Source: Alphaproteobacteria bacterium UBA1303
Lineage (GTDB): Bacteria; Pseudomonadota; Alphaproteobacteria; Micropepsales; Micropepsaceae
DNA: 43,536 nucleotides
Assembly (NCBI GenBank): GCA_002307315.1
Contig: DBTZ01000049.1
Location: 159,687-203,222 of the forward strand
Direction of reading: 5' to 3'
Positions 15,791-24,870 of the stretch are shown one piece after another. Position numbers and translations under genes: made by a program. Position 1 is the first letter of the stretch; each line of letters opens with the position of its first letter. The notes under the pieces were generated by a model. That model did not search any database. It saw nothing but the letters and a program-made list of their open reading frames with translations, and was not told the origin of the DNA.

Positions 15791-16075
15791 ATGAACAAGG
15801 TCTACGACCTGTGGTACGTTCGCGGATATGCCGACCGGGAGGACACCGAACTGCACATCGGCGTCTACAGTTCCCTCGAAAAAGCGCAGGAAACCGTCGA
15901 ACGGCTGCAGATCAAGCCGGGGTTCAACGAGTGGCCCGACGGCTTCGAAGTCCATGAAATCGAACTCGATCGCGACAATTGGCAGAGCGGCTTCAAGTCA
16001 GTGATGGGGCCGAAACCGTCCGACCCGGAGGCGGAAGCCTTCGATTTGCCCTACTGGTCGGAGAATGCGGGTTGA
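15791..16075 (+). CDS. DUF7336-like small protein
   Basis: The 94-aa protein reads 'VYDLWYVRGYADREDTELHIGVYSS', 'KAQETVERL', 'PGFNEWPDGFEVHEIELD' and 'DNWQSGF'. This order matches small proteins of the DUF7336 type ('IGVYSS.EKA......L...PGF...P.GF.I..Y.LD...W..GF'). Function unknown. The start has AGGGGAAGA at good spacing. Gene 16087-16620 follows 11 nt later, so they form an operon. The 15555-15790 gap before it holds a T8 run near 15647 and no recognisable gene. Confidence 0.8.
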   Translation: MNKVYDLWYVRGYADREDTELHIGVYSSLEKAQETVERLQIKPGFNEWPDGFEVHEIELDRDNWQSGFKSVMGPKPSDPEAEAFDLPYWSENAG

Positions 16076-16086
16076 AGGCGTAAGGT

Positions 16087-16620
16087 ATGGCGAAGGCGCA
16101 ATTCCACAAAAACCAAAGGGTTTACGTCAAGCCCGTCGGCACGTGGGCGCTGGTCGAGAAGGTCGTGCCGCATTGGACCAAGGGCCTCGATGAGCCTTTG
16201 CGCATTGTCTACGACTGCGGGCTGGGCCGCGATTTCCAAGCCGAAGAATTGCAGGCCGAAGAACCCCTGTCGGAAAGCAAAACGCCGGCCGGGGTGGAGA
16301 ATTGGCGGGTGGTGCGTGCCCGCAACAAGTGGCAGCCGGCCGAGGACTGCGCCCGCCATCCGGTGCCGGGCACCTATCCGGTGGTGATCACCGGCGAAGC
16401 AGAATGGGGCGGCTGGCGGGTACCGGGCGCCGAATACGACCTCGATCCCGCCAAAATCGAACGCCAGGCGCGGCAGATTGCGCTTTCGCCACGGCTTACC
16501 GCCTTCGCCAAGGCGCTGGTGGATTATGCCCGCAAATCCGGCGAGGACATTCCGGCCTCGCTGACCGACATGGCCCATGAAGCGCAGGACATCCTGACCG
16601 CCATCGAGCGCACACCGTAA
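16087..16620 (+). CDS. Conserved hypothetical protein
   Basis: The 177-aa soluble protein carries no known catalytic motif that I can see. An N-terminal 'FHKNQRVYVKPVGTWALVEKVVPHW' looks like an SH3/KOW-like beta domain ('V.PVGTW..VEKV'), followed by 'YDCGLGRDFQAEEL'. The C-terminal half is helical ('RLTAFAKALVDYARKSGEDI'). It is cotranscribed with the small protein upstream, and pepN begins 83 nt downstream. Its composition matches neighbouring chromosomal genes. Confidence 0.8.
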   Translation: MAKAQFHKNQRVYVKPVGTWALVEKVVPHWTKGLDEPLRIVYDCGLGRDFQAEELQAEEPLSESKTPAGVENWRVVRARNKWQPAEDCARHPVPGTYPVVITGEAEWGGWRVPGAEYDLDPAKIERQARQIALSPRLTAFAKALVDYARKSGEDIPASLTDMAHEAQDILTAIERTP

Positions 16621-16703
16621 CGTACGAAGACGTTTCGAAAAAATCGACACATCGCCGCCGCAATCGGTTATATCCGGGAGGTCGAACTCTCCAAGGATAC
16701 GTG

Positions 16704-19319
16704 ATGCGCACCGACGAGCCTCGCGCCGTTCATCTCAAAGATTATCGCCCCTTCGAATACACGGTATCGGAGACCGGGCTTACCTTCGTGCTCGATCCTC
16801 TCGCCACCACCGTCACCCAAATCAGCAAACTGGCCCGCCGGGGTGGCCCCGCTCCGTTGCTGCTGGACGGCGAACGGCTGAAACTGGTCGACCTCAAGAT
16901 AGACGGACGCACGCTTGGCGAGACCGAATATGAAGTCGGCGAAGACAGCTTGACCGTGTTCGCACCGCCCGAAACCTTCGAACTCACCGTGGTCACCGAG
17001 ATCGCCCCGGCGGAGAACACCGAGCTTCAGGGGCTCTATCAGGCGCGCGACATCTTCTGCACCCAGAACGAGGCCGAAGGCTTCCGCCGCATCACCTATT
17101 TCCCCGACCGGCCCGACGTGCTTACGGTCTACACCACCCGCATCGAAGCCGACAAAAAGTCCGTGCCGGTGTTGCTGTCGAACGGCAACCCGACCACTTC
17201 CGGCGATTTGCCGGGCGGCCGCCATTTCGCCGAGTGGCACGATCCGTTCCCGAAACCCTGCTATCTGTTTGCGCTGGTGGCGGGCGATCTCGCCCATATC
17301 GAGGATTCGTTCGTCACCTTAAGCGGACGGAAGGTGGCGTTGAAAATTTTCGTCGAGCACGGCGGCGAGCGCAAGGCGACCTGGGCGATGGAGTCGCTCA
17401 AAAAGGCGATGAAGTGGGACGAACAGGCTTACGGCCGCGAATACGATCTCGACATCTTCATGATCGCCGCGATTTCGGCGTTCAATTTCGGCGCGATGGA
17501 GAACAAAGGTCTCAACGTCTTCAACGACAAGGTGCTGCTCGCATCGCCCGACACCGCCACCGACGGCGACTACGCCCACATCGAAAGCGTGGTCGCCCAC
17601 GAATACTTCCACAACTGGACCGGCGACCGCATCACCTGCCGCGACTGGTTCCAGCTCTCGCTGAAGGAAGGCTTGACGGTTTTCCGCGACCAGAGCTTCT
17701 CGACCGATCTCCGTTCCGCCCCGGTCCAGCGCATCGAGGATGTGCGGGCGTTGCGCATCCGCCAATTTCAGGAAGACGCCGGTCCCCTCGCCCACCCGGT
17801 GCAACCGCCGAGCTACATCACCATCGACAATTTTTACACCGCCACCATCTACGACAAGGGCGCCGAAGTCATCCGCATGCTGAAAACGCTGGTCGGCCCC
17901 GACGGCTTCCGCAAGGCGAGCGATCTATATTTCGCCCGCCACGACGGCAGCGCCGCCACGGTAGAGGACTGGGTCAAGTGCTTCGAGGATGCTTGCGGGC
18001 GCGATCTGTCTCAATTCCGTCGCTGGTACGCCCAGGCCGGCACGCCGGTGGTGAAAGCCGAAGGGCATTACGACGCAACGGCGAAGACCTATACTCTCGA
18101 TGTGTGTCAATCGCTCGCCCCCACGCCGGGCCAGCCCGACAAGCTGCCGCTGCACATTCCCCTGCGCCTCGGATTGGTCGGGCATACCGGGCACGCCCTG
18201 CCTCTGACGCTGAACGGCGAAAACGCAACCGGCCCCTTCGAGCGGGTGCTGGAGTTGACCGAGGACGAGCAGCGCTTCGTCTTCGTCGGCGTCGAAGAAG
18301 AACCGCTGTTGTCGCTGGGGCGCGGTTTTTCCGCCCCGGCGGTTTTCAAATATTCGCAAAGCGCCGAGGCCCGCGCAGTGCTGATGGCGTTCGATCCCGA
18401 TCCGTTCAACCGCTGGGAGGCCGGCAACCGACTGGCGACCGACCTGCTGCTTGCCGGCGGGGCCGCCAACCCGGCCTACCTTTCCGCCATCGACGAAGTG
18501 TTGAAGCATGCCCGCGAGGACATGGCGTTCGCCGCTCATATGCTGTTGCTGCCGCTGGAAAGCGAATTGGCGCAAAGCGCCGCCCCGCCGCTCGATCCCG
18601 ACCGGCTTCATGCCGCGCGAACGAAGTTGATACGCGCCGTCGCCGACGCGCATCGCGCAGGATTCGCCGCCCTGTATCGCGATTTATGCATCGATGCGCC
18701 TTATTCGCCCGATGCCGCATCTTGCGGCCGGCGATCCTTACGCAACGCGATCCTGCGCTTCCTCACCGCGGCCGACGACGAGAAGGCGGCGGAAATCGCC
18801 GCGAACCATTATCGCGCCGCCACCAACATGACCGACATGATCGCGGGTCTGGCAGCCCTTTCGCGGATGGTATCGAAACACGCCGATACCGCATTCGCCG
18901 ACTTCCACGACCGTTTCGCCGACGATCCCCTGGTGCTCGACAAATGGATGGGCCTACAGGCCGGCTCGCCCCGCCCCGACACCGTATCGCGGGTCAAGGC
19001 GCTGATGAAGCATCCCGCCTTCGACGTTCGCAATCCCAATCGGGTGCGGGCATTGATCGGCGCTTTCTCGGTCAATCAGTACCGCTTTCACGCCGCCGAT
19101 GGATCGGGTTACGCGCTGGTCGGATCGGCCATCCGCGATCTCGACAAGATTAACGCCCTGGTCGCCGCCCGCATGGCCGGTGCGTTCGAGACATGGCGCC
19201 GCTTCGACGAGCGCCGGCGGAGCCTGATGCGCGCCGAACTCACCGCGATGGTTAAAACACCCGGCGTGTCGTCGAACCTCTATGAGGTGGCGACGAAAAT
19301 GCTCGGGGAAACCACGTAA
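16704..19319 (+). CDS. pepN: Aminopeptidase N (M1 metallopeptidase)
   Basis: The 871-aa zinc aminopeptidase removes N-terminal residues from peptides in the cytoplasm; E. coli PepN is 870 aa. The substrate loop 'GAMEN' begins at residue 263 and the zinc site 'HEYFHNWTGDRITC' has its first His at residue 299, with the third ligand Glu in 'LKEGLTVF'. The C-terminal half is the PepN-specific DUF3458 region. ATG 16704 is preferred over the adjacent GTG at 16701 because AAGGA ends 6 nt before the ATG. Its stop overlaps the start of the deacetylase gene by one base. Confidence 0.97.
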   Translation: MRTDEPRAVHLKDYRPFEYTVSETGLTFVLDPLATTVTQISKLARRGGPAPLLLDGERLKLVDLKIDGRTLGETEYEVGEDSLTVFAPPETFELTVVTEIAPAENTELQGLYQARDIFCTQNEAEGFRRITYFPDRPDVLTVYTTRIEADKKSVPVLLSNGNPTTSGDLPGGRHFAEWHDPFPKPCYLFALVAGDLAHIEDSFVTLSGRKVALKIFVEHGGERKATWAMESLKKAMKWDEQAYGREYDLDIFMIAAISAFNFGAMENKGLNVFNDKVLLASPDTATDGDYAHIESVVAHEYFHNWTGDRITCRDWFQLSLKEGLTVFRDQSFSTDLRSAPVQRIEDVRALRIRQFQEDAGPLAHPVQPPSYITIDNFYTATIYDKGAEVIRMLKTLVGPDGFRKASDLYFARHDGSAATVEDWVKCFEDACGRDLSQFRRWYAQAGTPVVKAEGHYDATAKTYTLDVCQSLAPTPGQPDKLPLHIPLRLGLVGHTGHALPLTLNGENATGPFERVLELTEDEQRFVFVGVEEEPLLSLGRGFSAPAVFKYSQSAEARAVLMAFDPDPFNRWEAGNRLATDLLLAGGAANPAYLSAIDEVLKHAREDMAFAAHMLLLPLESELAQSAAPPLDPDRLHAARTKLIRAVADAHRAGFAALYRDLCIDAPYSPDAASCGRRSLRNAILRFLTAADDEKAAEIAANHYRAATNMTDMIAGLAALSRMVSKHADTAFADFHDRFADDPLVLDKWMGLQAGSPRPDTVSRVKALMKHPAFDVRNPNRVRALIGAFSVNQYRFHAADGSGYALVGSAIRDLDKINALVAARMAGAFETWRRFDERRRSLMRAELTAMVKTPGVSSNLYEVATKMLGETT

Positions 19320-20278
19320 TGCCGGGGCGGCGCTTTCCGGCGGCATTACTTGGCGGCGTCATGCTGATGTGTTTTTCCGCCGGGGTGGCCGCACCCGCCG
19401 GGTTGGCCGCACCCGCCGGGGTGGCTCCACCCTCGGAAATCGCCCTAACCTTCGACGATCTGCCCGCCCACGGCCCGCTGCCGCCGCAGGTCAGCCGCGC
19501 CGACGTCGCCCGCGCCATCGTTCTCGCGCTCAAGCACGCGCATGCGCCGCCGGTCTACGGATTCGTCAACGCCATCGCGCTGACGCGCGATCCCTCTGCA
19601 GAACAGGCGCTTGCGATCTGGCGCAAAAGCGGAAACCTGTTGGGCAACCACACCTATTCGCATGCCGATCCCAACGTACTTTCCGCCGAAGCGTTCGAAG
19701 CCGACGTGACGGCCGACGAACCAATATTGAAAAAGTACATGACCGGCAAGGATTGGCATTGGCTGCGGCTGCCGTACCTGCGCGGCGGAAACACCCCCGC
19801 CAAGCGCGCCGCCATCCGCGACTTCCTGGTCAAGAACGATTACCGGCTGGCCGACGAAACCGTCTATTTCAACGACTACGACTACAATGCGCCCTATGTC
19901 CGTTGCCTGGCGAAAAACGACGCCGCCGGTTTGCAATGGCTCAAGCAGCATTACCTGCAAGCGGCCGCCCGAACGGTCGACACCAGCCGATCCGAGGCAA
20001 AGCGGCTGTTTGGCCGCGACATCAAGCATGTCTTTCTTCTCCACATCGGCGTCTTCGACGCCAAGATGCTTCCCGAGGTGCTTGCCATGCTGACGGCGAA
20101 GAACTTCAAGCTGATCGATCTGCCCGAGGCGGAAAGCGATCCGGCTTATGCCGCCTATGGCGAAATCAGGGACGAATGGGGCGGCACGCTTTTGGCGCGG
20201 GCGATGGCGGCGACCGGCAACTGGTTTTCGGCCCCGCCCGAAAATACCGGGCCGGCGCTCGACAAACTGTGCCGCTAG
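19319..20278 (+). CDS. Exported polysaccharide deacetylase (NodB/CE4 fold)
   Basis: The 319-aa protein has a signal peptide followed by a short repeat in DNA and protein ('AAPAGLAAPAGVAPP', residues about 24-38). The CE4 core follows: 'EIALTFDDLP' with the catalytic Asp pair (about 40-49) and the metal motif 'GNHTYSHAD' (about 110-118). Then come 'WLRLPYLRGG' (the Arg of motif 3, about 144-153) and 'VFLLHIGVFDAKML' near the end. It should remove acetyl groups from a cell-wall or surface glycan in the periplasm. The ATG lies in the TAATG overlap with pepN, so translation is coupled. Confidence 0.92.
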   Translation: MPGRRFPAALLGGVMLMCFSAGVAAPAGLAAPAGVAPPSEIALTFDDLPAHGPLPPQVSRADVARAIVLALKHAHAPPVYGFVNAIALTRDPSAEQALAIWRKSGNLLGNHTYSHADPNVLSAEAFEADVTADEPILKKYMTGKDWHWLRLPYLRGGNTPAKRAAIRDFLVKNDYRLADETVYFNDYDYNAPYVRCLAKNDAAGLQWLKQHYLQAAARTVDTSRSEAKRLFGRDIKHVFLLHIGVFDAKMLPEVLAMLTAKNFKLIDLPEAESDPAYAAYGEIRDEWGGTLLARAMAATGNWFSAPPENTGPALDKLCR

Positions 20279-20289
20279 AACAACATGTG

Positions 20290-20685
20290 TTAGGCCGGAT
20301 TGCACTTGTAGGGCGGCATTTCCGTCTTCGTACCTTCGGTGATACCGCCGATCAATTGCAGCGTGGCGCGATTTAACCGGAACCAGCCGGACGGAAACTG
20401 CCAACGGACTTCGACGTTGTCGTCGGCGGTGATCACACCGGACTGGGGCGTCAATATCCCGAACGGAACGGGCGTTCCGTCGTATTCGACCGCCGCGTTC
20501 TTCTCGGGGTAGTAAAAGGTAAGCGTCACCGGATGACTGTATTGTTCTGTCGTATCCCAACAGATGAACTGCTCGGTCGTGGGGTGTACGTAGGCGCCCC
20601 GCCGTCTCTCCTGCACCGCATTGATACCAAAAACGATCGCGACAATGACGAGCGCGACCAAAAGAGCTGTAGCGATTCCTTTCAC
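20290..20685 (-). CDS. Membrane-anchored hypothetical protein
   Basis: The 131-aa protein begins with one membrane helix (about residues 4-24, 'IATALLVALVIVAIVFGI'), and the rest is predicted periplasmic with two Cys ('FICWDTTEQ' and the terminal 'YKCNPA') that could pair. The strand-like pattern suggests a small beta domain. No family recognised. The start is GTG at 20685, supported by AGGGGG 8 nt upstream. Convergent with the deacetylase gene. Confidence 0.7.
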   Translation of the reverse strand: MKGIATALLVALVIVAIVFGINAVQERRRGAYVHPTTEQFICWDTTEQYSHPVTLTFYYPEKNAAVEYDGTPVPFGILTPQSGVITADDNVEVRWQFPSGWFRLNRATLQLIGGITEGTKTEMPPYKCNPA

Positions 20686-20732
20686 GGCTTGGGCCCCCTA
20701 CTCACCCTGAAGCCAGCATTGATAAACCGAAC

Positions 20733-20754
20733 CGCCACGGAAAAAACCGTGGCG
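20733..20754. repeat. Perfect hairpin in the 20.7-21.1 kb gap
   Basis: CGCCACGG and CCGTGGCG are 8-nt arms around A6. It has no T-run, so it is not an obvious terminator. It lies in the 377-nt gap before the histidine kinase gene. Confidence 0.5.
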
Positions 20755-20846
20755 CTCGGCCGCGGTCGATCCATATGGGGCGAACCCGGCGCAAGCATAT
20801 CGGAAAACGGCCGCATCGCAGCGATTACGCGTGACAGCGACTCACC

Positions 20847-20899
20847 GATTCGCATAATCGTTAACGTGCGAATCACTTGGCGCGCCGGTGTCTCGATTC
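20847..20899. promoter_or_regulatory. GANTC cluster with inverted repeat upstream of the histidine kinase
   Basis: GATTCGCA (20847-20854) and TGCGAATC (20867-20874) are perfect 8-nt arms, with GTTAAC between them. Three GANTC motifs (20847, 20870, 20895) fall within 53 bp. GANTC is the CcrM methylation site of alphaproteobacteria, and clusters of it mark some cell-cycle-controlled promoters. A cell-cycle role here is inference. Confidence 0.4.
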
Positions 20900-21062
20900 T
20901 GAAATTCGCATCGTCGCCATGTCGAATGTCGGCGAATTGCGGCATCGGGATATTGGCCAACGTATTGAATTCCAGTGTCGTTTAGGTTTCGGCGTTCGCA
21001 CACCGGTCGATACAGAGAATGACGTAAACTTCGAAACCACGACGCAAGGTGCAGGGTACGGT

Positions 21063-22610
21063 ATGGCGAGCGGAAAGACCCTTGCATATTCTCGCGCATT
21101 CTTCCGAAGCGCGCTGGCGAAGGTGTCGCGCCTGCCCGAACGCAACATCCGCCTGACCGTCGTTCTGTGCGTCGTCGCCATCGCCGGCAGTTTTGCCGCC
21201 GCGGGCACCATACAACTGCGCTTCGACCGGGTGCAGGCACTCCGCCTGACCGTGGCCTTCGACCGGCAACGCGCCGCCGAATTGGCCGCTTATGCCGACG
21301 ATTCTCTGTCGCGTTTCGCCCGCATCGGCTTGATGTTCGCCAACGGCGGCTTGGCCGAGGAGGCCGTCGCCGCACTGCCCGGCGTGCGCGGCATCGCGGT
21401 ATCGGACGGATCGGGGCTGAACTTCCGCCACAGCGGCGAAGCCATCGATATGTACGCGCTGGCCCCCTTGACGCGCGGCGGGCGCTATATCGCCGGCGAC
21501 GGCCGCGGCTTGATCGTCGCCTTCAAGGATTACGACCGCATCGTCGCGGTTTCGATCGATCCCTCCACGGTTGCGCCACTGCCGCTACTTAAGGATGCAG
21601 AACTGGTTTCGTCGTCCGGAGTGACGCTGGCCGGAGGCGCCGGCGACGGCGAGACCGTTTCCGCCGCCGCCAAGGGATGGCCGCTGACGGCGCGCATCGG
21701 CATAGGAAACGAAGACGCTCTGGGCGCCTGGTACGGCTCGCTGCCGCTTTACCTGTTCGTCATCTTGGGGCCGGCGCTGGTCGGCGGCTGGCTCGCCGTT
21801 CTGTTCGTGCGAGAGTTCGAGCAGCGCGCCAAAGCCGCGCGAGCGATCCGCGCCTTGCGTTCGGCCCATCCGGCCGAAGCGCGGCTTTTGGTCCGGCTGG
21901 CGAGCGCCGAACGGCACGCCGCCGAATCGATGCGCGCCAAGAACGAATTCATCGCCCACATGAGCCACGAGCTGCGCACCCCGCTGAACGCCATCATCGG
22001 GTTTTCCGAGGTGATCGAACGCGGCTACTTCGGCCCCGCCGGTCATCCCAAATACACCGAATACGCGCGCGACATCGGCACGGCGGGAAGGTCGCTGCAC
22101 GACAAGATCGGCGACATTCTGGAATTCGCCAATATCGAAGCCGGCCGCTACCCCCTCGCTATCGAGACCTGCGATGCCGGCGCGATTGCCGAGCGTTGCG
22201 TCAACGAAAACGCCGGCAAGGCGTTTTCGCGGCGCATCCGGCTCGACATGATGCCCACCACCCCGGCAATGATGCGCGCCGATCCGGCCGGCGTCAGGCG
22301 CATTCTGACCAGTCTGCTTGCCAACGCGCTGACCTTCACCCCCGAGGACGGTCGCGTGCGGGTGGAGGTACTGGAGGAGGAAAGCGCGGTGGCAATCCGG
22401 GTAACCGACAGCGGGGGCGGCCTCAAACGGCACGAAATTGCGCAAATCGGCAAGCCGTTCCGTCGCTTCGAGCGCGACGGGGTTTCCACCGGCACCGGGC
22501 TCGGCCTGGCTATAGTGATGGAGCTGGCGCGCCGAATGGGCGGCGCCGTCAGCCTCGCCGGCACGAAGGGCACAGGGCTCAGCGCCGAACTCAGAATGCC
22601 GAAAGCTTGA
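21063..22610 (+). CDS. Membrane sensor histidine kinase (PleC/DivJ-like)
   Basis: The 515-aa protein has two membrane helices (about 31-53 and 224-248) flanking a periplasmic sensor of about 170 aa with no recognised fold name. The cytoplasmic kinase follows: H-box 'FIAHMSHELRTPLNAIIGF' with His302, N-box 'LTSLLANALTFTP', G1 'VTDSGGGL' and G2 'GTGLGLAI' from about 477. The H-box and the 'GYFGPAGHPKYTEYARDI' insertion are typical of the alphaproteobacterial PleC/DivJ family. It has no receiver domain and no response regulator beside it. The start at 21063 has AGGGTACGGT upstream; an ATG at 20877 would only add non-conserved residues. Confidence 0.92.
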   Translation: MASGKTLAYSRAFFRSALAKVSRLPERNIRLTVVLCVVAIAGSFAAAGTIQLRFDRVQALRLTVAFDRQRAAELAAYADDSLSRFARIGLMFANGGLAEEAVAALPGVRGIAVSDGSGLNFRHSGEAIDMYALAPLTRGGRYIAGDGRGLIVAFKDYDRIVAVSIDPSTVAPLPLLKDAELVSSSGVTLAGGAGDGETVSAAAKGWPLTARIGIGNEDALGAWYGSLPLYLFVILGPALVGGWLAVLFVREFEQRAKAARAIRALRSAHPAEARLLVRLASAERHAAESMRAKNEFIAHMSHELRTPLNAIIGFSEVIERGYFGPAGHPKYTEYARDIGTAGRSLHDKIGDILEFANIEAGRYPLAIETCDAGAIAERCVNENAGKAFSRRIRLDMMPTTPAMMRADPAGVRRILTSLLANALTFTPEDGRVRVEVLEEESAVAIRVTDSGGGLKRHEIAQIGKPFRRFERDGVSTGTGLGLAIVMELARRMGGAVSLAGTKGTGLSAELRMPKA

Positions 22611-22713
22611 ACGTCCGTTCCGCGACAAGGTAAAAAAGCTTTATCTCGCGCCCGGCTCGGATTTGAGCGATGCTCCCGCCGAAGGGGTGAAGACGATTCG
22701 AAAGGAAAATGGC

Positions 22714-23295
22714 ATGCAGAGGCGAAAGTTCATCACCAGTGCCGCCGCCGCGGCGTTAGCACTGACCACCGGTCGGACATTCGGTGGCGAGGCCGGGGGC
22801 GACAGCGACAGCGATACTTTTTCCGAAAATGAAGTCACCAGATCCGCATCCGATTTCTTTGGCATCACCACCGAAGCCACCGCCAAGGCGGTGCAGCGCG
22901 TGTTCCGCGACCTCGGCGAGCCCAACGCCTACGTCAAGGGCGAAGAAGGGTCGGCCGCAATCGGCATCGGCCTGCGCTACGGTTCGGGCTGGCTGATCCG
23001 CAAGCACACCAAGCCGCGGAAGGTCTACTGGAAGGGACCGTCGGTCGGCTTCGACGTCGGCGGCAACGCCTCCAAATGCTTTACGCTCGCCTATAATCTG
23101 AAAAAGGACAAAAACCTGTTTCAGCGGTTTCCCGGCGTCGAGGGCAGCTATTATTTCATCGCCGGCATCGGCGTGATCTACATGCGGTCCGGTGGCGTTA
23201 CCCTGGCGCCGATGCGTACCGGCGTGGGCCTGCGCGCAGGCGTCAACGTGCAATATCAGGAATATACCGAAAGCCGCGATTGGTTCCCGCTCTGA
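22714..23295 (+). CDS. eipA: EipA family (DUF1134) envelope protein
   Basis: The 193-aa protein matches the DUF1134/EipA family: 'SASDFFGITTEATAKAVQRV', 'GEPNAYVKGEEGSAA', 'GLRYGSGWL', 'GPSVGFDVGGNASKCF' and 'GVEGSYYFIAGIGV'. EipA proteins are periplasmic beta-barrel-like proteins needed for envelope integrity in Brucella and relatives. The signal begins 'MQRRKFITS', which has a twin-arginine look, so Tat export is possible. The start at 22714 follows AAAGGA (22701-22706) by 7 nt. A terminator follows. Confidence 0.93.
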   Translation: MQRRKFITSAAAAALALTTGRTFGGEAGGDSDSDTFSENEVTRSASDFFGITTEATAKAVQRVFRDLGEPNAYVKGEEGSAAIGIGLRYGSGWLIRKHTKPRKVYWKGPSVGFDVGGNASKCFTLAYNLKKDKNLFQRFPGVEGSYYFIAGIGVIYMRSGGVTLAPMRTGVGLRAGVNVQYQEYTESRDWFPL

Positions 23296-23311
23296 TTTTT
23301 CCCAAACCGTA

Positions 23312-23349
23312 AAAAAAAGCCCCCGGCCAATCCGCCGGGGACTTTTTTT
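23312..23349. terminator. Bidirectional terminator between eipA and secF
   Basis: A run of As plus GCCCCCGGC pairs with GCCGGGGAC plus T7 around CAATCC. One mismatch is present in the stem. It lies between the convergent ends at 23295 and 23390. Confidence 0.92.
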
Positions 23350-23389
23350 CGTGCCGCTTCGAACGCGCCTTTGCGCACGTTGTTCGATA

Positions 23390-24334
23390 TTACGATTTCG
23401 CCTCGGCCGGTTTCTCCTCGATCGCGCCGGCCGGAGCAGGCAGATAGAGCAGCAGGGCCGCCGCCACATAGGTCGACGAAAAAGTGCCAACCACGATGCC
23501 GAACAGCATCGCCGCCGAGAAGTCGAACAGCGATGCGCCGCCGAAGAACAGCAGCGGGATCAGAGACATCGCGGTCGACACCGAAGTCAGAATGGTCCGC
23601 GTCAGCATCTGGTTGGTGGAAAGGTTGATCAGGTCGTAGAGCCGCATGCGCTTGTATTTGCGCCGATTCTCGCGAATACGGTCGAACACCACCACGGTGT
23701 CGTTGATCGAATAGCCGGCCAGCGTCAACAGCGCCGCCACCGATGTCAGAGTAAAGTCCATTCCGGTAATGGCATAGAGGCCGGCGGTAACGAACACATC
23801 ATGGCCGGTGGCGATGGCCGCCGAAATGCCATACTGCCACTCGAAACGGAACGCCACCCACAGAGCAATGCCGACAACCGCCAGGATAGTGGCCTTGATG
23901 CCGTTATCGAACAGTTCCTGGCTGACCTTGGGGCCGATATACTGGGTGGAAATCACCGAATAGCCGCTGCCGATCTTTTTGACGATCGCGCTTTGCGCCG
24001 CTTCGCCCGACTGGCCGTCGCTCGGCTGCACCTTGAGAAGGGCGCAGGAATTGACCGGCGTGTTGCAGCGCGCATTGCCGCCGATGTTCTGAATCTGGCT
24101 ATCCTTGAAGTTCAGGCTGCCGACATCGGCGCGCAATTTACCCAGATCGATGGTCTGCGCCGCCTTGACCTCCATCTGGACGCCGCCCTGGAAGTCGATG
24201 CCCAGGTTCAGCCCGTGGTGCCATAGGAAGAAAATCGTCGCCAGCACCAGCAACCCGTCGAGCGCGAAAGCGTAATAGCGCACACGGACGAAATCGATAT
24301 TGGTCGCTTCGGGGAGAAATCGCAGAAGAGGCAT
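23390..24334 (-). CDS. secF: Protein translocase subunit SecF
   Basis: The 314-aa inner-membrane protein of the SecDF complex uses the proton gradient to finish protein export. An N-terminal helix is followed by 'LGIDFQGGVQMEV' (the SecF 'G.DF.GG' motif, about 44-56), a periplasmic domain, and five more helices with 'AGYSINDTVVVFDRIRE' (about 206-222), the family's best-known segment. No secD precedes it: upstream is non-coding sequence and then the micropeptide genes. An uncommon insertion in the periplasmic domain has two Cys ('ARCNTPVNSCALL'). Confidence 0.96.
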   Translation of the reverse strand: MPLLRFLPEATNIDFVRVRYYAFALDGLLVLATIFFLWHHGLNLGIDFQGGVQMEVKAAQTIDLGKLRADVGSLNFKDSQIQNIGGNARCNTPVNSCALLKVQPSDGQSGEAAQSAIVKKIGSGYSVISTQYIGPKVSQELFDNGIKATILAVVGIALWVAFRFEWQYGISAAIATGHDVFVTAGLYAITGMDFTLTSVAALLTLAGYSINDTVVVFDRIRENRRKYKRMRLYDLINLSTNQMLTRTILTSVSTAMSLIPLLFFGGASLFDFSAAMLFGIVVGTFSSTYVAAALLLYLPAPAGAIEEKPAEAKS

Positions 24335-24602
24335 GTAGTTATCCCGTAATTAGTCGGACTTGACGACAGGGCAGACATAGCCTCTTGCCGGGCAAGGGAC
24401 AAGCTCGACGCGCGGGCGAGCCATGCCGGCGGCAGCTCGGCAGGTAGTGTTTTTCGACCGGCATTTTGTGCATAGCAGCATTGCTTGCTGCATTTGCGTA
24501 ATAAATTTCCTTAATGTTGCACCATTTGGTCTTGAAATTGTGATTTTTCCATACAAATATGGCTCGTAAGGAAAATGTTGCAATGCAAAAACGGAGATCG
24601 AA

Positions 24603-24695
24603 ATGACCAATAAGCTGACATATTACGGTCTCGCCGCCCTCTACACCTATGGCGTGCTGAGCGTAGTGGGAACCCTGGCTTCGCAGATTCTCTAG
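24603..24695 (+). CDS. Membrane micropeptide 1 (30 aa)
   Basis: Tiny ORF with a good ribosome binding site (GGAG, 24594-24597). The product starts MTNKLTYYGL, is a single hydrophobic helix from about residue 7, and ends 'GTLASQIL'. Its C-terminus matches micropeptide 2 ('NTMASQIL'), and both helices open with a Tyr-Tyr pair. Two related ORFs of this size, each with its own ribosome binding site, are unlikely by chance. The upstream 150 nt is AT-rich for the region and has TTGAAA at 24532. A hairpin follows the stop (24712-24739). Function unknown: small subunit of a membrane complex, or a hydrophobic type I-like toxin. Confidence 0.6.
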   Translation: MTNKLTYYGLAALYTYGVLSVVGTLASQIL

Positions 24696-24711
24696 GGTTT
24701 CGGCGATATCT

Positions 24712-24739
24712 GCGCCCCTGAAGACAGGAAACAGGGCGC
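24712..24739. terminator. Hairpin after micropeptide 1
   Basis: GCGCCCCTG (24712-24720) pairs with CAGGGCGC (24732-24739) with one bulged C. It starts 17 nt past the stop codon. No T-run, so termination would be factor-dependent, or it acts as a 3' stabiliser. Confidence 0.45.
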
Positions 24740-24870
24740 TGCATCCGCCAGCCCAAGACGCTGCATCAACCGGGCAAGCGAAACAACTCGGCCTCGACAC
24801 ACGGAAGACCCCAAAAGCGGTTTTCCGAGCGGGGAAGAATTGAACCGAAACACAAAGATAGGAACCGAAA

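Noticed and set aside
17234..19153. A long plus-strand frame of about 640 codons inside pepN.
   Set aside because: Arg-rich out-of-frame reading of pepN, which is intact with all catalytic motifs.
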